Positions 1-9,110 of a stretch of DNA of 64,000 nucleotides are shown here, piece after piece (position 1 is the first letter of the stretch; each line of letters begins with the position of its first letter). The notes beneath the pieces were generated by a model. That model was not told the DNA's origin and did not search any database. It saw nothing but the letters and a program-made list of their open reading frames with translations. The DNA is from Biomphalaria glabrata (lineage: Eukaryota; Mollusca; Gastropoda; Planorbidae). The stretch lies in contig NC_074715.1 of assembly GCF_947242115.1 (NCBI RefSeq), positions 27,134,376 to 27,198,375 on the forward strand, in the 5' to 3' direction. The translations under genes and the position numbers were made by a program.

Positions 1-760
1 ACCTAATGGTTACACATTAACACATCTCTCTACTGAGTCTATTCCTAGGGCTAGGCCTAGGTCTAAAACTCTTATTGAACTCTAAGATGATAAAACTTCT
101 GTTCGCAAAGATAGTTTTATGCTTTAACACATAAACATACTAATTATTGTCCATTCATTTCATATTTTAATCAATTAACATTCAAATTTGTTTTTCTAAA
201 GCATTTTTAATACATTCGTTCGCTGTTCGCTAAAGCTGCGTAGCCGTGTTGAGATAGGCCTATATTCATTCATGAAAAAAAGTTCACGCATGCGCAGCAC
301 AGAATGAACTCAATAGTCTATTGAAGCTCTAGATTAGTGTAGATTTAGATCTATGTCTACCTCAAGATCTACTTTATACACATGAACATACAAAATTTAG
401 TCTATTCATCTCAAATTTTAATCAAATATATGTAGGCCTACAAGCAAATGTTTTAATTTTTTTTAAAAAATGGATTTAAGCCTATTAGCTATTCTGATTT
501 GATAGCTTCATTCACACTATTTTTACATTGACACATTCGCTTTACTTATTACATTATTATTTCGTTTAATTGTTTACAAAACACTCTCCGTGATTATATC
601 GAAAGTAATGCGCAAATAAAGACCCGCGGGTCGCGGGTAACATATGTCTAGTATATATATAAATATCTAAAACATGTTTGTGCGTGTGTTTGTATGTGAG
701 TGTAATATAAATATTTTGTTTGCTGATTTGTTTGAAATGTCCCGGATGTCTCGTTAGAAT
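1..760. other. AT-rich non-coding stretch, no gene seen
   Basis: No open frame, splice-flanked exon or classified repeat can be supported here. Near 620-640 there is a GC-rich palindromic motif (GACCCGCGGGTC) that recurs in altered form near 44680, which suggests an end of a dispersed repeat. The stretch is probably intron or 5' flank of the plus-strand gene whose first visible exon starts at 934. Confidence 0.4.
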
Positions 761-764
761 TGAG

Positions 765-895
765 GAGTATTACACGATAACCCAAACCTCCCGCAGGCGG
801 CGGGAGATAGCGTGAGTCAGTGATCGAACCCGGAACCATCGAAACGACAGCCCTGAGCGCTTCCTACACGACCAGGCAGTCATCCATGTTCCTAG
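765..895 (-). repeat. tRNA-derived SINE, family S1
   Basis: On the minus strand the sequence reads like a tRNA head: a box A-like stretch at about 863-875 and a box B-like GGGTTCGATC at about 822-832. The same head recurs at 18800-18900 and 37650-37770, also on the minus strand, so this is a dispersed SINE and not a tRNA gene. Confidence 0.6.
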
Positions 896-933
896 TAGTG
901 TATGTGAAATCGCCCTCGACTTGCATTTCTTAG

Positions 934-1021
934 GTGGCTACCATTGTCTTCTCCTCCAGGTTTTCGGCTGTCTATATTGACTATTGTACTACAGGGTCTA
1001 GCAGTGATAGCTCATTTACAG
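934..1021 (+). CDS. IgGFc-binding-like gene, exon 1 visible (partial gene)
   Basis: The exon follows a good acceptor (TTGCATTTCTTAG) and encodes about 29 residues beginning VATIVFSSRFSAVYIDYC. It ends at CAG followed by GCGAGT, a GC-AG type donor. That gives phase 1, which fits the next exon at 1293 exactly. The alternative GT at 1039 would give phase 0 and would not fit. The frame stays open beyond 1021 only because the intron is a degenerate GTTGAT repeat. The content (alternating hydrophobic residues followed by YIDYC and a Ser-rich turn) fits the strand-rich early part of the IgGFc-binding domain. The true start codon is left of the window. Confidence 0.5.
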
Positions 1022-1054
1022 GCGAGTACTTCAACTGTGTAATAATCAACTTCA

Positions 1055-1240
1055 TCCATGTTGACAATGTTGATAGTGATGTTGATAATATTAATACTCT
1101 TAATGTACATGATGTTGAAAATGATGATGTTTATATTTTTATTGATGTTGATACTATCGATGATGTTATTAATGATGATGTTTACAATGTTATTGACGTT
1201 GATAGTATTAAACATGTTGATGATCTGATAATGTCATATG
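1055..1240 (+). repeat. Degenerate GTTGAT/GATGAT repeat
   Basis: An irregular trinucleotide-style repeat rich in GTTGAT and GATGATG. Its multiple-of-three character keeps frames open on both strands, which explains apparent Asp/Val/Ile/Asn-rich reading frames. It lies in the intron between the exons at 934 and 1293. Confidence 0.7.
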
Positions 1241-1292
1241 ATTGAGTATATATCTATTGCTATATCTGAACATATGTTTTTTTTCTAAAAAG

Positions 1293-1388
1293 GTCTCTCA
1301 TTGAGTGGAACCCATCCTTTTGGTGTGATAACAGTAGATTCTCTCAACTATTACACAGACTTCTGCGAGGATGTTGAAAATTTTATTG
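1293..1388 (+). CDS. IgGFc-binding-like gene, exon 2
   Basis: The acceptor is a T-rich run ending CTAAAAAG, and the donor is ATTG followed by GTAAAG. The exon starts two bases into a codon and ends one base into a codon, fitting both neighbours. The peptide contains SGTHPFGVITVDS and a Cys-containing tail, DFCEDVENFI. In the IgGFc-binding family this is the strand in which a Ser-Gly/Ser-Pro-hydrophobic motif is followed by a Cys-containing loop that leads into the conserved WG.F segment, which here lies in the next exon. Not seen: any signal peptide. Confidence 0.6.
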
Positions 1389-1899
1389 GTAAAGGTCAGT
1401 GTTTCAACACACAACCTTGCAATAGTAAGCTAATGCGTTCCGTTAGTTTCGAAATTGCTAAGCATGGAATGGTTCAATTTGTTTTAAATTTTGTCTATTT
1501 TTGGCCTGCCGCCTGAATTAAGAGAATCTCTATCTCAGCAAATTAAAATGAAGTTATTCTTTTATCGAACATTTATCGAGTTTAATCGAAGAACAAAGAT
1601 GTTGCCATTTGAGGCTTCCTGTGACATTGAGTCCAAAAACAAGTATGTAGATATCGATAAATTAGGGACACTGAACTTAACAATTACTTGTATATAGAGA
1701 TCAAATTGTAAATATTTTTTAAACATGAAATCTTAGGATTTTTATTTTTTTTTACGTTTTTATAATTCAGAAAAAACAACCGAAACTGCATTATTCAACA
1801 GCACGCTCACCTTGTTAGTGTCATTATTTCATAAAGTTAAATGCATTGAGTTTATCTTTAAAATGCAAATGAAACGGAGTACATAATGAACATTTAGAT

Positions 1900-3688
1900 C
1901 AGTGTTTCCAAACGTTTTTGTCTCGTAGACCCCTTGCCATGTTTTCTGGCTTTCGATAGACCCCTGCTTAACTTGCAAATTTTTGCAAATTCATCAACAT
2001 TTTATTTAAACTAATTTCTATCTGTAGTGAGTTGAAAAGGGAAAAAGTGATTGAAAGCTACATATTAAGATGTAGAGATCTATCTTATTTATTGACAAAA
2101 TTCAAATTTAAGCCAATAAAATAACAATATTTATTGATGGAATCTCCAAACACACTATAAATGTTTTCTTTGTAGGTTTATCATTCGTTGCTATGGATAT
2201 TATGTTTCAAATAGGAATGTGTTGCTCTATGAAGTAGTGCTTCAAATATTAAATATCAATTCATTCATTTGCCTTAAGTATCATTGTTAAAGTTTGTGCA
2301 AAGAGTTTCTGGTGTGTTTCTTGATCTTCATGTGTGGCTCAAATATTGAGTCCGCGAAGATTTTCTCATTAACAAGAGAAGGGGCGAAGGCGAGTAACTG
2401 TCGCCTAAACCAGGAAGCTTCAAGCATGAAGGGCTCATTAGTCTTGGCTGACTACCTAACTAGCAGAAGTAAAACTGAATTCAAAACTCGTCTGCCTTAC
2501 AAATATACTTAAACATGGGAAAGGTTAGGTGGGTCAACCCTGAGGAAAAATAAAGAGCCGGCGACCCTAATGCAGTTTGCAGCACACATTACTACACCCT
2601 GTCAGAGCCTGTGACGTTGCTGATCCCAAACTGTAGGCCTATATATGTCGTTTTTTCAAAGAATTACATTGGATACTTTTAATTGTATAACTCATGCCAC
2701 CGAAGTGACCTTGAACTGTATTATTGCTTAAGAAATTCTTTCCCTACTATCAGACGTAGCCTGATGTAGCCTGACGTAGGTTTGTGCAAAACAGTTTTTA
2801 AAACTACAACGTTTGCTAAAAATCTATCTATGATGTTTTCCGTATTTTGCCCCCCCCCCCCCTAAAAAAAAAAAAGTAAAGTTTCCCTTTCACACCTTGT
2901 GATGATGTTAAGGTCATCTGTTTTTTTGTTTTTTTTTGGCCAACGGTTAACTAGCTGGGTGTCATGCGGGCAGCACCACGACCAAATGCCTTGACTTTAT
3001 TTAAGTCAGGTTCCCATTAGAGTTGGGTGCACTCGGGAGCCCTTAAAATCCTGAAATTCAAAATTCATCGAGACTCTAACCCAGAAAACCAGGTTCGGAA
3101 GCCAAGCGCTTAACCACTACCACCGCGCTCCCTATTTTGTTAGAAGTAAAAAGATATTGTAAGATGTCCACAAACCATCATCTTCTCTTTATAATGTTGA
3201 AGAGAGATTTTGAACTTTATCTTTGAATGTACGAAAGTGTTTTAAATCTTTATCTTTTTATCAGTGTGACAGTTGTCTCAAATGATCTTCCAGCGCAATT
3301 ATTCATAAAAAAGGCAATTGGCTTGTTTGACAAGGAAGGAATTTACCAATTTAACTAATTAGCCGCTATACAGTTGACATTTCTTTTGCTAAACATTACT
3401 TACATGTAGACACAATGAAGTTATTTAAATAAATATTGAAATTAAATACAACAATTTTTCGTTTGAATAGCAGGATAGATATTTTAAGGATTAACTTAGG
3501 TACAAATCATATCTTAGTGCGAAGAACTACATTAATGGGATGTAAAAGTTAAAGTCACGACCTGCTTAGATTAAATCTACTATCGTAGACCCCCGTGGAC
3601 ATCTCATAGATCCCAAATTTGTTTTTTCATGTTCGTAAGGTCTTCGTAGACCCCTGGGGGTCTATATAGACCACTTTGGGAATCACTG
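1900..3688 (-). mobile_element. hAT-like DNA transposon, BED/SCAND3-type, degraded
   Basis: The left end CAGTGTTTCCAAACG and right end TTTGGGAATCACTG are imperfect inverted repeats. The flanks are an imperfect 8-bp target duplication (ATTTAGAT and TTTTTGAT, six of eight match). The left 90 bases are the reverse complement of the right end of the better copy at 24210-26029, so this copy is in minus orientation. A coding remnant at about 2690-2830 (minus) matches the transposase remnant of that copy. A SINE is inserted at 2880-3131. It lies in the intron between exons 1293-1388 and 3813-4003. Confidence 0.65.
2880..3131 (-). repeat. tRNA-derived SINE, family S2
   Basis: On the minus strand the head reads GGTGGTAGTGGTTAAGCGC (box A-like), followed by a tRNA-like core and a body shared with the piece at 47395-47645. 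It is nested in the hAT element at 1900-3688. Confidence 0.6.
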
Positions 3689-3812
3689 TTTTTGATCAAA
3701 GTAATGTTCTTTTTTTCTTGTCACTTAGAACTTTGTTTTCTACATCTAAGATTGAAATATAGTCCTCGCATACAAATCAATACATGTTGAATCCATTGTT
3801 CTCATTGTGTAG

Positions 3813-4003
3813 AGATGCCTTTGCCACTGAGCACTTTCGGCCAAGAATTTATCACAATTCACAGCAGACTGTCCGACATTAATGAAGTGTTTGTGGTGCA
3901 GGCTTTACACGCGTTCACCAACGTGACTATGTTGAAACAAAATCAAAACAACTCGATAGACTCTTACAGTTTCTTCATCCAACAACACTTACAGAATGTA
4001 CTG
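3813..4003 (+). CDS. IgGFc-binding-like gene, exon 3
   Basis: The acceptor is TTCTCATTGTGTAG. The exon completes a Glu codon with the preceding exon and reads EMPLPLSTFGQEFITIHS, then NEVFVVQALHAFTNVTML, ending QHLQNVL before the perfect donor GTAAGT. This is the clearest family hallmark: E-x-L-P-P-x-x-x-W/F-G-x-E-F followed by a VF-x-V-x-A-x-x-x-x-T-x-V-T segment is typical of the IgGFc-binding domain. The exon ends in phase 0. Its last 17 bases and the following intron start are the template of a 48-bp tandem array, so several alternative splice sites exist downstream (see the array at 3986-4480). Confidence 0.65.
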
Positions 4004-4480
4004 GTAAGTGGAAATATTGGTTTCTTAGTCCAACACTTACAGAATGTACTGGTAAGTGGAAACATTGGTTTCTTCATCCAACACTTACAGAATGTACTGG
4101 TAAGTGGAAACATTGGTTTCTTAGTCCAACACTTACAGAATGTACTGGTAAGTGGAAACATTGGTTTCTTCATCCAACAACACTTACAGAATGTACTGGT
4201 AAGTGGAAACATTGGTTTCTTAGTCCAACACTTACAGAATGTACTGGTAAGTGGAAACATTGGTTTCTTAGTCCAACACTTACAGAATGTACTGGTAAGT
4301 GGAAATATTGGTTTCTTAGTCCAACACTTACAGAATGTACTGGTAAGTGGAAACATTGGTTTCTTAGTCCAACACTTACAGAATGTACTGGTAAGTGGAA
4401 ACATTGGTTTCTTAGTCCAACACTTACAGAATGTACTGGTAAGTGGAAACATTGGTTTCTTAGTCCAACACTTGCAGAAC
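3986..4480 (+). repeat. 48-bp minisatellite carrying splice acceptor and donor in each unit
   Basis: About ten 48-bp units (two are 51 bp). Each contains a pyrimidine-bearing tract, CACTTACAG, the nine bases AATGTACTG and the donor GTAAGTGG. The first unit overlaps the end of exon 3813-4003. The period is a multiple of three without stops, so the frame runs on to about 4504 as a 16-residue repeat (HLQNVLVSGNIGFLVQ). Units differ mainly by TTCATC/TTAGTC and AAATATT/AAACATT. Confidence 0.9.
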
Positions 4481-4585
4481 GCCTTTAACATCCTGCAGTT
4501 ATAATTAACCCATGTTTACCCATGCATTGACGTCTAGTTTAACGAATTTTTTCTTTTGCTAAAATACACGTTCTTTTATCAACCG

Positions 4586-5340
4586 TCAAAGCTACCCTTG
4601 TAAAGACCAAGATTGTCAAAGCTACCCTTGTAAAGACCAAGATTGTCAAAGCTACCCTTGTAAAGACCAAGATTGTCAAAGCTACCCTTGTAAAGACCAA
4701 GATTGTCAAAGCTACCCTTGTAAAGACCAAGATTGTCAAAGCTACCCTTGTAAAGACCAAGATTGTCAAAGCTACCCTTGTAAAGACCAAGATTGTCAAA
4801 GCTACCCTTGTAAAGACCAAGATTGTCAAAGCTACCCTTGTAAAGACCAAGATTGTCAAAGCTACCCTTGTAAAGACCAAGATTGTCAAAGCTACCCTTG
4901 TAAAGACCAAGATTGTCAAAGCTACCCTTGTAAAGACCAAGATTGTCAAAGCTATGTAAAGACCAAGATTGTCAAAGCTATGTAAAGACCAAGATTGTCA
5001 AAGCTACCCAGTGGTGTAGCTAGGGTGAGGGAAGGGGGTCCAATTTTTAAAAATCCCCTCTGAACACCTACTTGAGAGGGTCCCCCGAATGAGTGTCCGA
5101 AATTACCTTTTTTACATTAAATGTTATGTAAATTAGTGACCATGTTGCATGGATTCAATACACTAGACTTCTAATTTATTAATTACATTATATTATGATG
5201 TAGAATGTCAAAATGCAGAGGCCCCTAAAGAGGCCAAGCCCCCCCCCCCCGGGCTCCCAAATCTCTTTCTACGCCACTGAAGCTACCCATGTAAGACTGT
5301 CAAAGCTACCCATGTATGAACCAAGATTGTCAAAGCATAG
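4586..5340 (+). repeat. 30-bp minisatellite, interrupted by a small hAT
   Basis: Thirteen or so near-identical units of GTCAAAGCTACCCTTG plus TAAAGACCAAGATT run to about 4950, followed by two shortened units. The array is split by the element at 5009-5279 and ends with a few diverged units up to about 5340. It lies in the intron between exons 3813-4003 and 5919-6097. Confidence 0.9.
5009..5279. mobile_element. Small non-autonomous hAT-like element (MITE)
   Basis: Ends are CAGTGGTGTAG (left) and CTACGCCACTG (right), inverted repeats with one mismatch. The flanking 8 bases AAGCTACC are identical on both sides, at 5001-5008 and 5280-5287, and belong to the minisatellite unit into which it inserted. 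The interior is short, with a C-run at 5239-5250 and no coding capacity. Confidence 0.85.
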
Positions 5341-5514
5341 GTTGTCAAGGTGCCAGAAATTCAACTCAAAATGAAGATATATGCATAAGCATGTTTCTAA
5401 TGTACATTCCCACTTCTCATGATGTAGCTAGATAATGTTGCTAGATGATTCATGATTAATGTAATTAGACTTATAGCAATCTGGTAACTCTGGCAATTAC
5501 AACTTTTTTGCTCC

Positions 5515-5875
5515 TTGACTTGAAAGCTACAAAAGTTGCCTTAATAACTTTGAAAGCTACAAAAGAAGCCCTAATAACTTGAAAGCTACAAAAGTTGCCC
5601 TAATAACCTTGAAAGCTACAAAGTTGCCCTAATAACCCTGAAAGCTACAAAAGTTTCCCTAATAACTTGAAAGCTACAAAAGTTGCCCTAATAACCTTGA
5701 AAGCTACAAAGTTGCCCTAATAACCCTGAAAGCTACAAAAGTTTCCCTAATAACTTGAAAGCTACAAAAGTTGCCCTAATAACCTTGAAAGCTACAAAGT
5801 TGCCCTAATAACCCTGAAAGCTACAAAAGTTTCCCTAATAACTTGAAAGCTACAAAAGTTGCCCTAATAATCTTG
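5515..5875 (+). repeat. About 29-bp minisatellite
   Basis: Tandem units based on GAAAGCTACAAAAGTTGCCC followed by TAATAACCTT, with a higher-order pattern of three unit variants repeated three times. It ends about 45 bp upstream of the acceptor of exon 5919-6097. Confidence 0.85.
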
Positions 5876-5918
5876 TTGAAAAGACGAAACTCACTTTTCT
5901 TAACCATGTTTATGTCAG

Positions 5919-6097
5919 ATTGAGCCCAAAAAGTACGGAACTCCAGCAGCTCGATCAGTGGTCATCAGGAGTAGTCTCCCAGTGCAAGTGATCTACGTAA
6001 TGCAGCCACCGTGTCCCCAGACGAAGCAGTTGGTAGGGGATGTAAGCTACACATATCTAATGCCTGACCATCTTTTTTATAATGAATATTATGTCGG
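5919..6097 (+). CDS. IgGFc-binding-like gene, exon 4
   Basis: Acceptor CCATGTTTATGTCAG, donor GG followed by GTAAGT. It starts in phase 0 and ends in phase 2, as its neighbours require. The peptide has GTPAARSVVIRSSLPVQVIY near its start, then YTYLMPDHLFYNEYYVG. In the IgGFc-binding family the same place holds a strand of the type I-x-S-S-x-P-I-x-V-x-Q-Y, then a proline-containing strand leading to F-x-N-x-Y. The order and spacing fit. No stop occurs in this frame across the exon. Confidence 0.65.
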
Positions 6098-6494
6098 GTA
6101 AGTTGGACACTAGAAAGTAGGCCTACTCTGAAGTAAGTTGCAGCCAACAAGCTATTTAACTAGTATAATTCTTACACTATGATGCAATCCTATCCTAGCT
6201 AACGTAAGTGCTACTCATATTTTGTACAATTGCCTGTGACGCAATGATTCCCCCCCCCCCCAGTTCTCAGCATACATATCACTGAGACGTATTATCTACT
6301 TCAAACAAAAAACAAACGCTGCCTCAATTATTGCCATTGTTCAAGGGCACAACAGGATTACCTTCTTGAACATCATTTGTCAGATGTATTCCTTTGTTTT
6401 AAAAAGCCAATGATCTAATACCAGGCCACGATAGAAGACACAACTTTCATCTTCTAAAGCTCTTTCTTCATAATGCGATATTAATTTCTTTCAG

Positions 6495-6590
6495 AATTCC
6501 AGCGTTCTTGGGTGTCAATGTCTCTGTAATGATGGTCATATTACAAACTGCCATAGAATCACTAGCACTAAACGGCCAACACCTACGAGA
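6495..6590 (+). CDS. IgGFc-binding-like gene, exon 5
   Basis: Acceptor TTAATTTCTTTCAG, donor GAGA followed by GTGAGT. Read in the frame demanded by the preceding exon it gives IPAFLGVNVSVMMVILQTA, then LALNGQHLRE. The family pattern is a strand of the type N-x-I-x-I-V followed by a G-L-x-L-D-G-x-x-L turn, which this resembles. A second frame is also open (Cys-rich, beginning NSSVLGCQC) but its phase does not fit the exon at 5919-6097. Confidence 0.65.
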
Positions 6591-7209
6591 GTGAGTTGGT
6601 GTTTTTTTTGGGGGTGGGGAGGGGATGTAACGATCTGGACTGCCAACTAAAAGAATGCTTTAAAAAAATAATAGCCAATTCTACAAATCATCTCTTTGGA
6701 ATTTGGTAACTTCCATGCCAAATATAACATATTTTTGGATTAATAAATCGGTTCGTCTGTTAATAAAATGTATTCTCTAAGGATTCTTATTGTGTTGGCA
6801 TAGTCTTCTCCTACGATAGGATGAGTGCGTTAAGTGTGTACAATTAAACAAAACAACACTTTGCATTTAATAAAATTACAATCAATTTTTTCTTAAAGTA
6901 GTTAATTAATTAATTTTCTTTTATATAGAAAGGGGCAGATAAATATTGCAGCATTGAGAGATATAGGCTATAAAATGGGAATATATTTTGAGACATTCTA
7001 TTTGATTTTTATGATTCGTAAAAATTATTTGTAATAGAATCGTGCCAGCTGTTTGTTTTGGTTAATTCTTCTAAAAATAAATGAAAAACAAAATCCCTTG
7101 TGTATCTTTCAATGTCTCGATAGTACAAAAGTAAAACTAAACTTTCCTGCTAAACTTATTCAAAGGAAAACTAAACACTGATCTTTCCATTAATTTTCTG
7201 GGTGTTAAG

Positions 7210-7372
7210 GTCAATAGCATGGGAGAATGTTGTAGCAAAGCCAGGATGGTCGTTTGGAGAAAAACTGTTGAGTTCTTCTTCTAGCCGCATCACAGCTGAC
7301 TATTTATTTGGGTGCTACGTTTACGGAGTCGCAGAACACAAGGCCTTTCTACACGTTGCCGGATATAAGTCA
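7210..7372 (+). CDS. IgGFc-binding-like gene, exon 6 (domain end)
   Basis: The acceptor is ATTTTCTGGGTGTTAAG; the first base completes a Glu codon with the previous exon. The peptide runs SIAWENVVAKPGWSFGEKLL, then RITADYLFGCYVYGVAEHKA and ends near HVAGYKS. The G-x-Y-V-Y-G-x-x-x-x-x-A-x-x-x-x-A-G motif is the characteristic close of an IgGFc-binding domain. The 3' end is uncertain: donors GTCAGT (exon end 7368) or GTACGT (exon end 7372) are possible, and both are duplicated in the 26-bp minisatellite that begins here. Confidence 0.6.
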
Positions 7373-9110
7373 GTACGTAGACAAATAGATATAAGTCAGT
7401 ACGTAGACAAATAGATATAAGTCAGTACGTAGTAGACAAATAGATATGTCAGTAGGTAGACAAATAGATATAAGTCAGTATGTAGACAAATAGATCTAAG
7501 TCAGTACTTAAACAAATAGATGTAAGTCAGTACGTAGACAAATACATATAAGTCAGTACGTAGACAAATAGATATAAGTCAGTACGTAGTAGACAAATAG
7601 ATATGTCAGTAGGTAGACAAATAGATATAAGTCAGTATGTAGACAAATAGATCTAAGTCAGTACTTAAACAAATAGATATAAGTCAGTACTTAGACAAAT
7701 AGATATGTCAGTACGTAGACAAATAGATATAAGTCAGTACGTAGTAGACAAATAGATATAAGTCAGTAGGTAGACAAATAGATATAAGTCAGTACGTAGA
7801 CAAATAGATATAAGTCATTATGTAGACAAATAGATATAAGTCAGTACGTAGACAAATAGATATAAGTCAGTACTTAGACAAATAGATATAATTCAGTACG
7901 TAGACAAATAGATATAAGTCAGTACGTAGACAAATAGATATGTCAGTAGGTAGACAAATAGATATAAGTCAGTAGGTAGACAAATAGATATAAGTCAGTA
8001 GGTAGACAAATAGATATAAGTCAGTAGGTAGACAAATAGATATAAGTCAGTAGGTAGACAAATAGATATAAGTCAGTACGTAGTAGACAAATAGATATAA
8101 GTCAGTACGTAGTAGACAAATAGATATGTCAGTAGGTAGACAAATAGATATAAGTCAGTATGTAGACAAATAGATCTAAGTCAGTACTTAAACAAATAGA
8201 TATAAGTCAGTACTTAGACAAATAGATATGTCAGTACGTAGACAAATAGATATAAGTCAGTACGTAGTAGACAAATAGATATAAGTCAGTAGGTAGACAA
8301 ATAGATATAAGTCAGTACGTAGACAAATAGATATAAGTCATTATGTAGACAAATAGATATAAGTCAGTACGTAGACAAATAGATATAAGTCAGTACTTAG
8401 ACAAATAGATATAATTCAGTACGTAGACAAATAGATATAAGTCAGTACGTAGACAAATAGATATGTCAGTAGGTAGACAAATAGATATAAGTCAGTAGGT
8501 AGACAAATAGATATAAGTCAGTAGGTAGACAAATAGATATAAGTCAGTAGGTAGACAAATAGATATAAGTCAGTAGGTAGACAAATAGATATAAGTCAGT
8601 ACGTAGTAGACAAATAGATATAAGTCAGTACGTAGACAAATAGATATAAGTCAGTAGGTAGACAAATAGATATAAGTCAGTACGTAGTAGACAAATAGAT
8701 ATAAGTCAGTACGTAGACAAATAGATATAAGTCAGTACGTAGACAAATAGATATGTCAGTACGTAGACAAATAGATATGTCAGTACGTAGACAAATAGAT
8801 ATGTCAGTACGTAGACAAATAGATATGTCAGTACGTAGACAAATAGATATGTCAGTACGTAGGCAAATAGATATAAGTCAGTACGTAGACAAATAGATAT
8901 AAGTCAGTACGTAGACAAATAGATATAAGTCAGTACGTAGACAAATAGATATAAGTCAGTAGGTAGACAAATAGATATAAGTCAGTAGGTAGACAAATAG
9001 ATATAAGTCAGTACGTAGTAGACAAATAGATATAAGTCAGTAGGTAGACAAATAGATATAAGTCAGTAGGTAGACAAATAGATATAAGTCAATACGTAGA
9101 CAAATAGATT
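7363..9110 (+). repeat. 26-bp minisatellite starting at the exon 6 end
   Basis: Units of GTAGACAAATAGATATAAGT plus CAGTAC, 22-29 bp, over about 1.75 kb. The first unit overlaps the end of exon 7210-7372. A block of distinctive variants (units with ATATGTCAG, ATCTAAGTC, AGTCATTATG) recurs with an offset of about 523 bp, showing a large internal duplication of the array. Confidence 0.95.

Noticed and set aside
3964-4491. Long minus-strand frame with repeated CWTKKPMFPLTSTF
   Set aside because: Reverse reading of the 48-bp minisatellite; the period is a multiple of three so stops are absent. The exon evidence is on the plus strand.
4539-4949. Frame of repeated TILVFTRVAL
   Set aside because: Pure product of the 30-bp minisatellite, with no start context or flanking exon.
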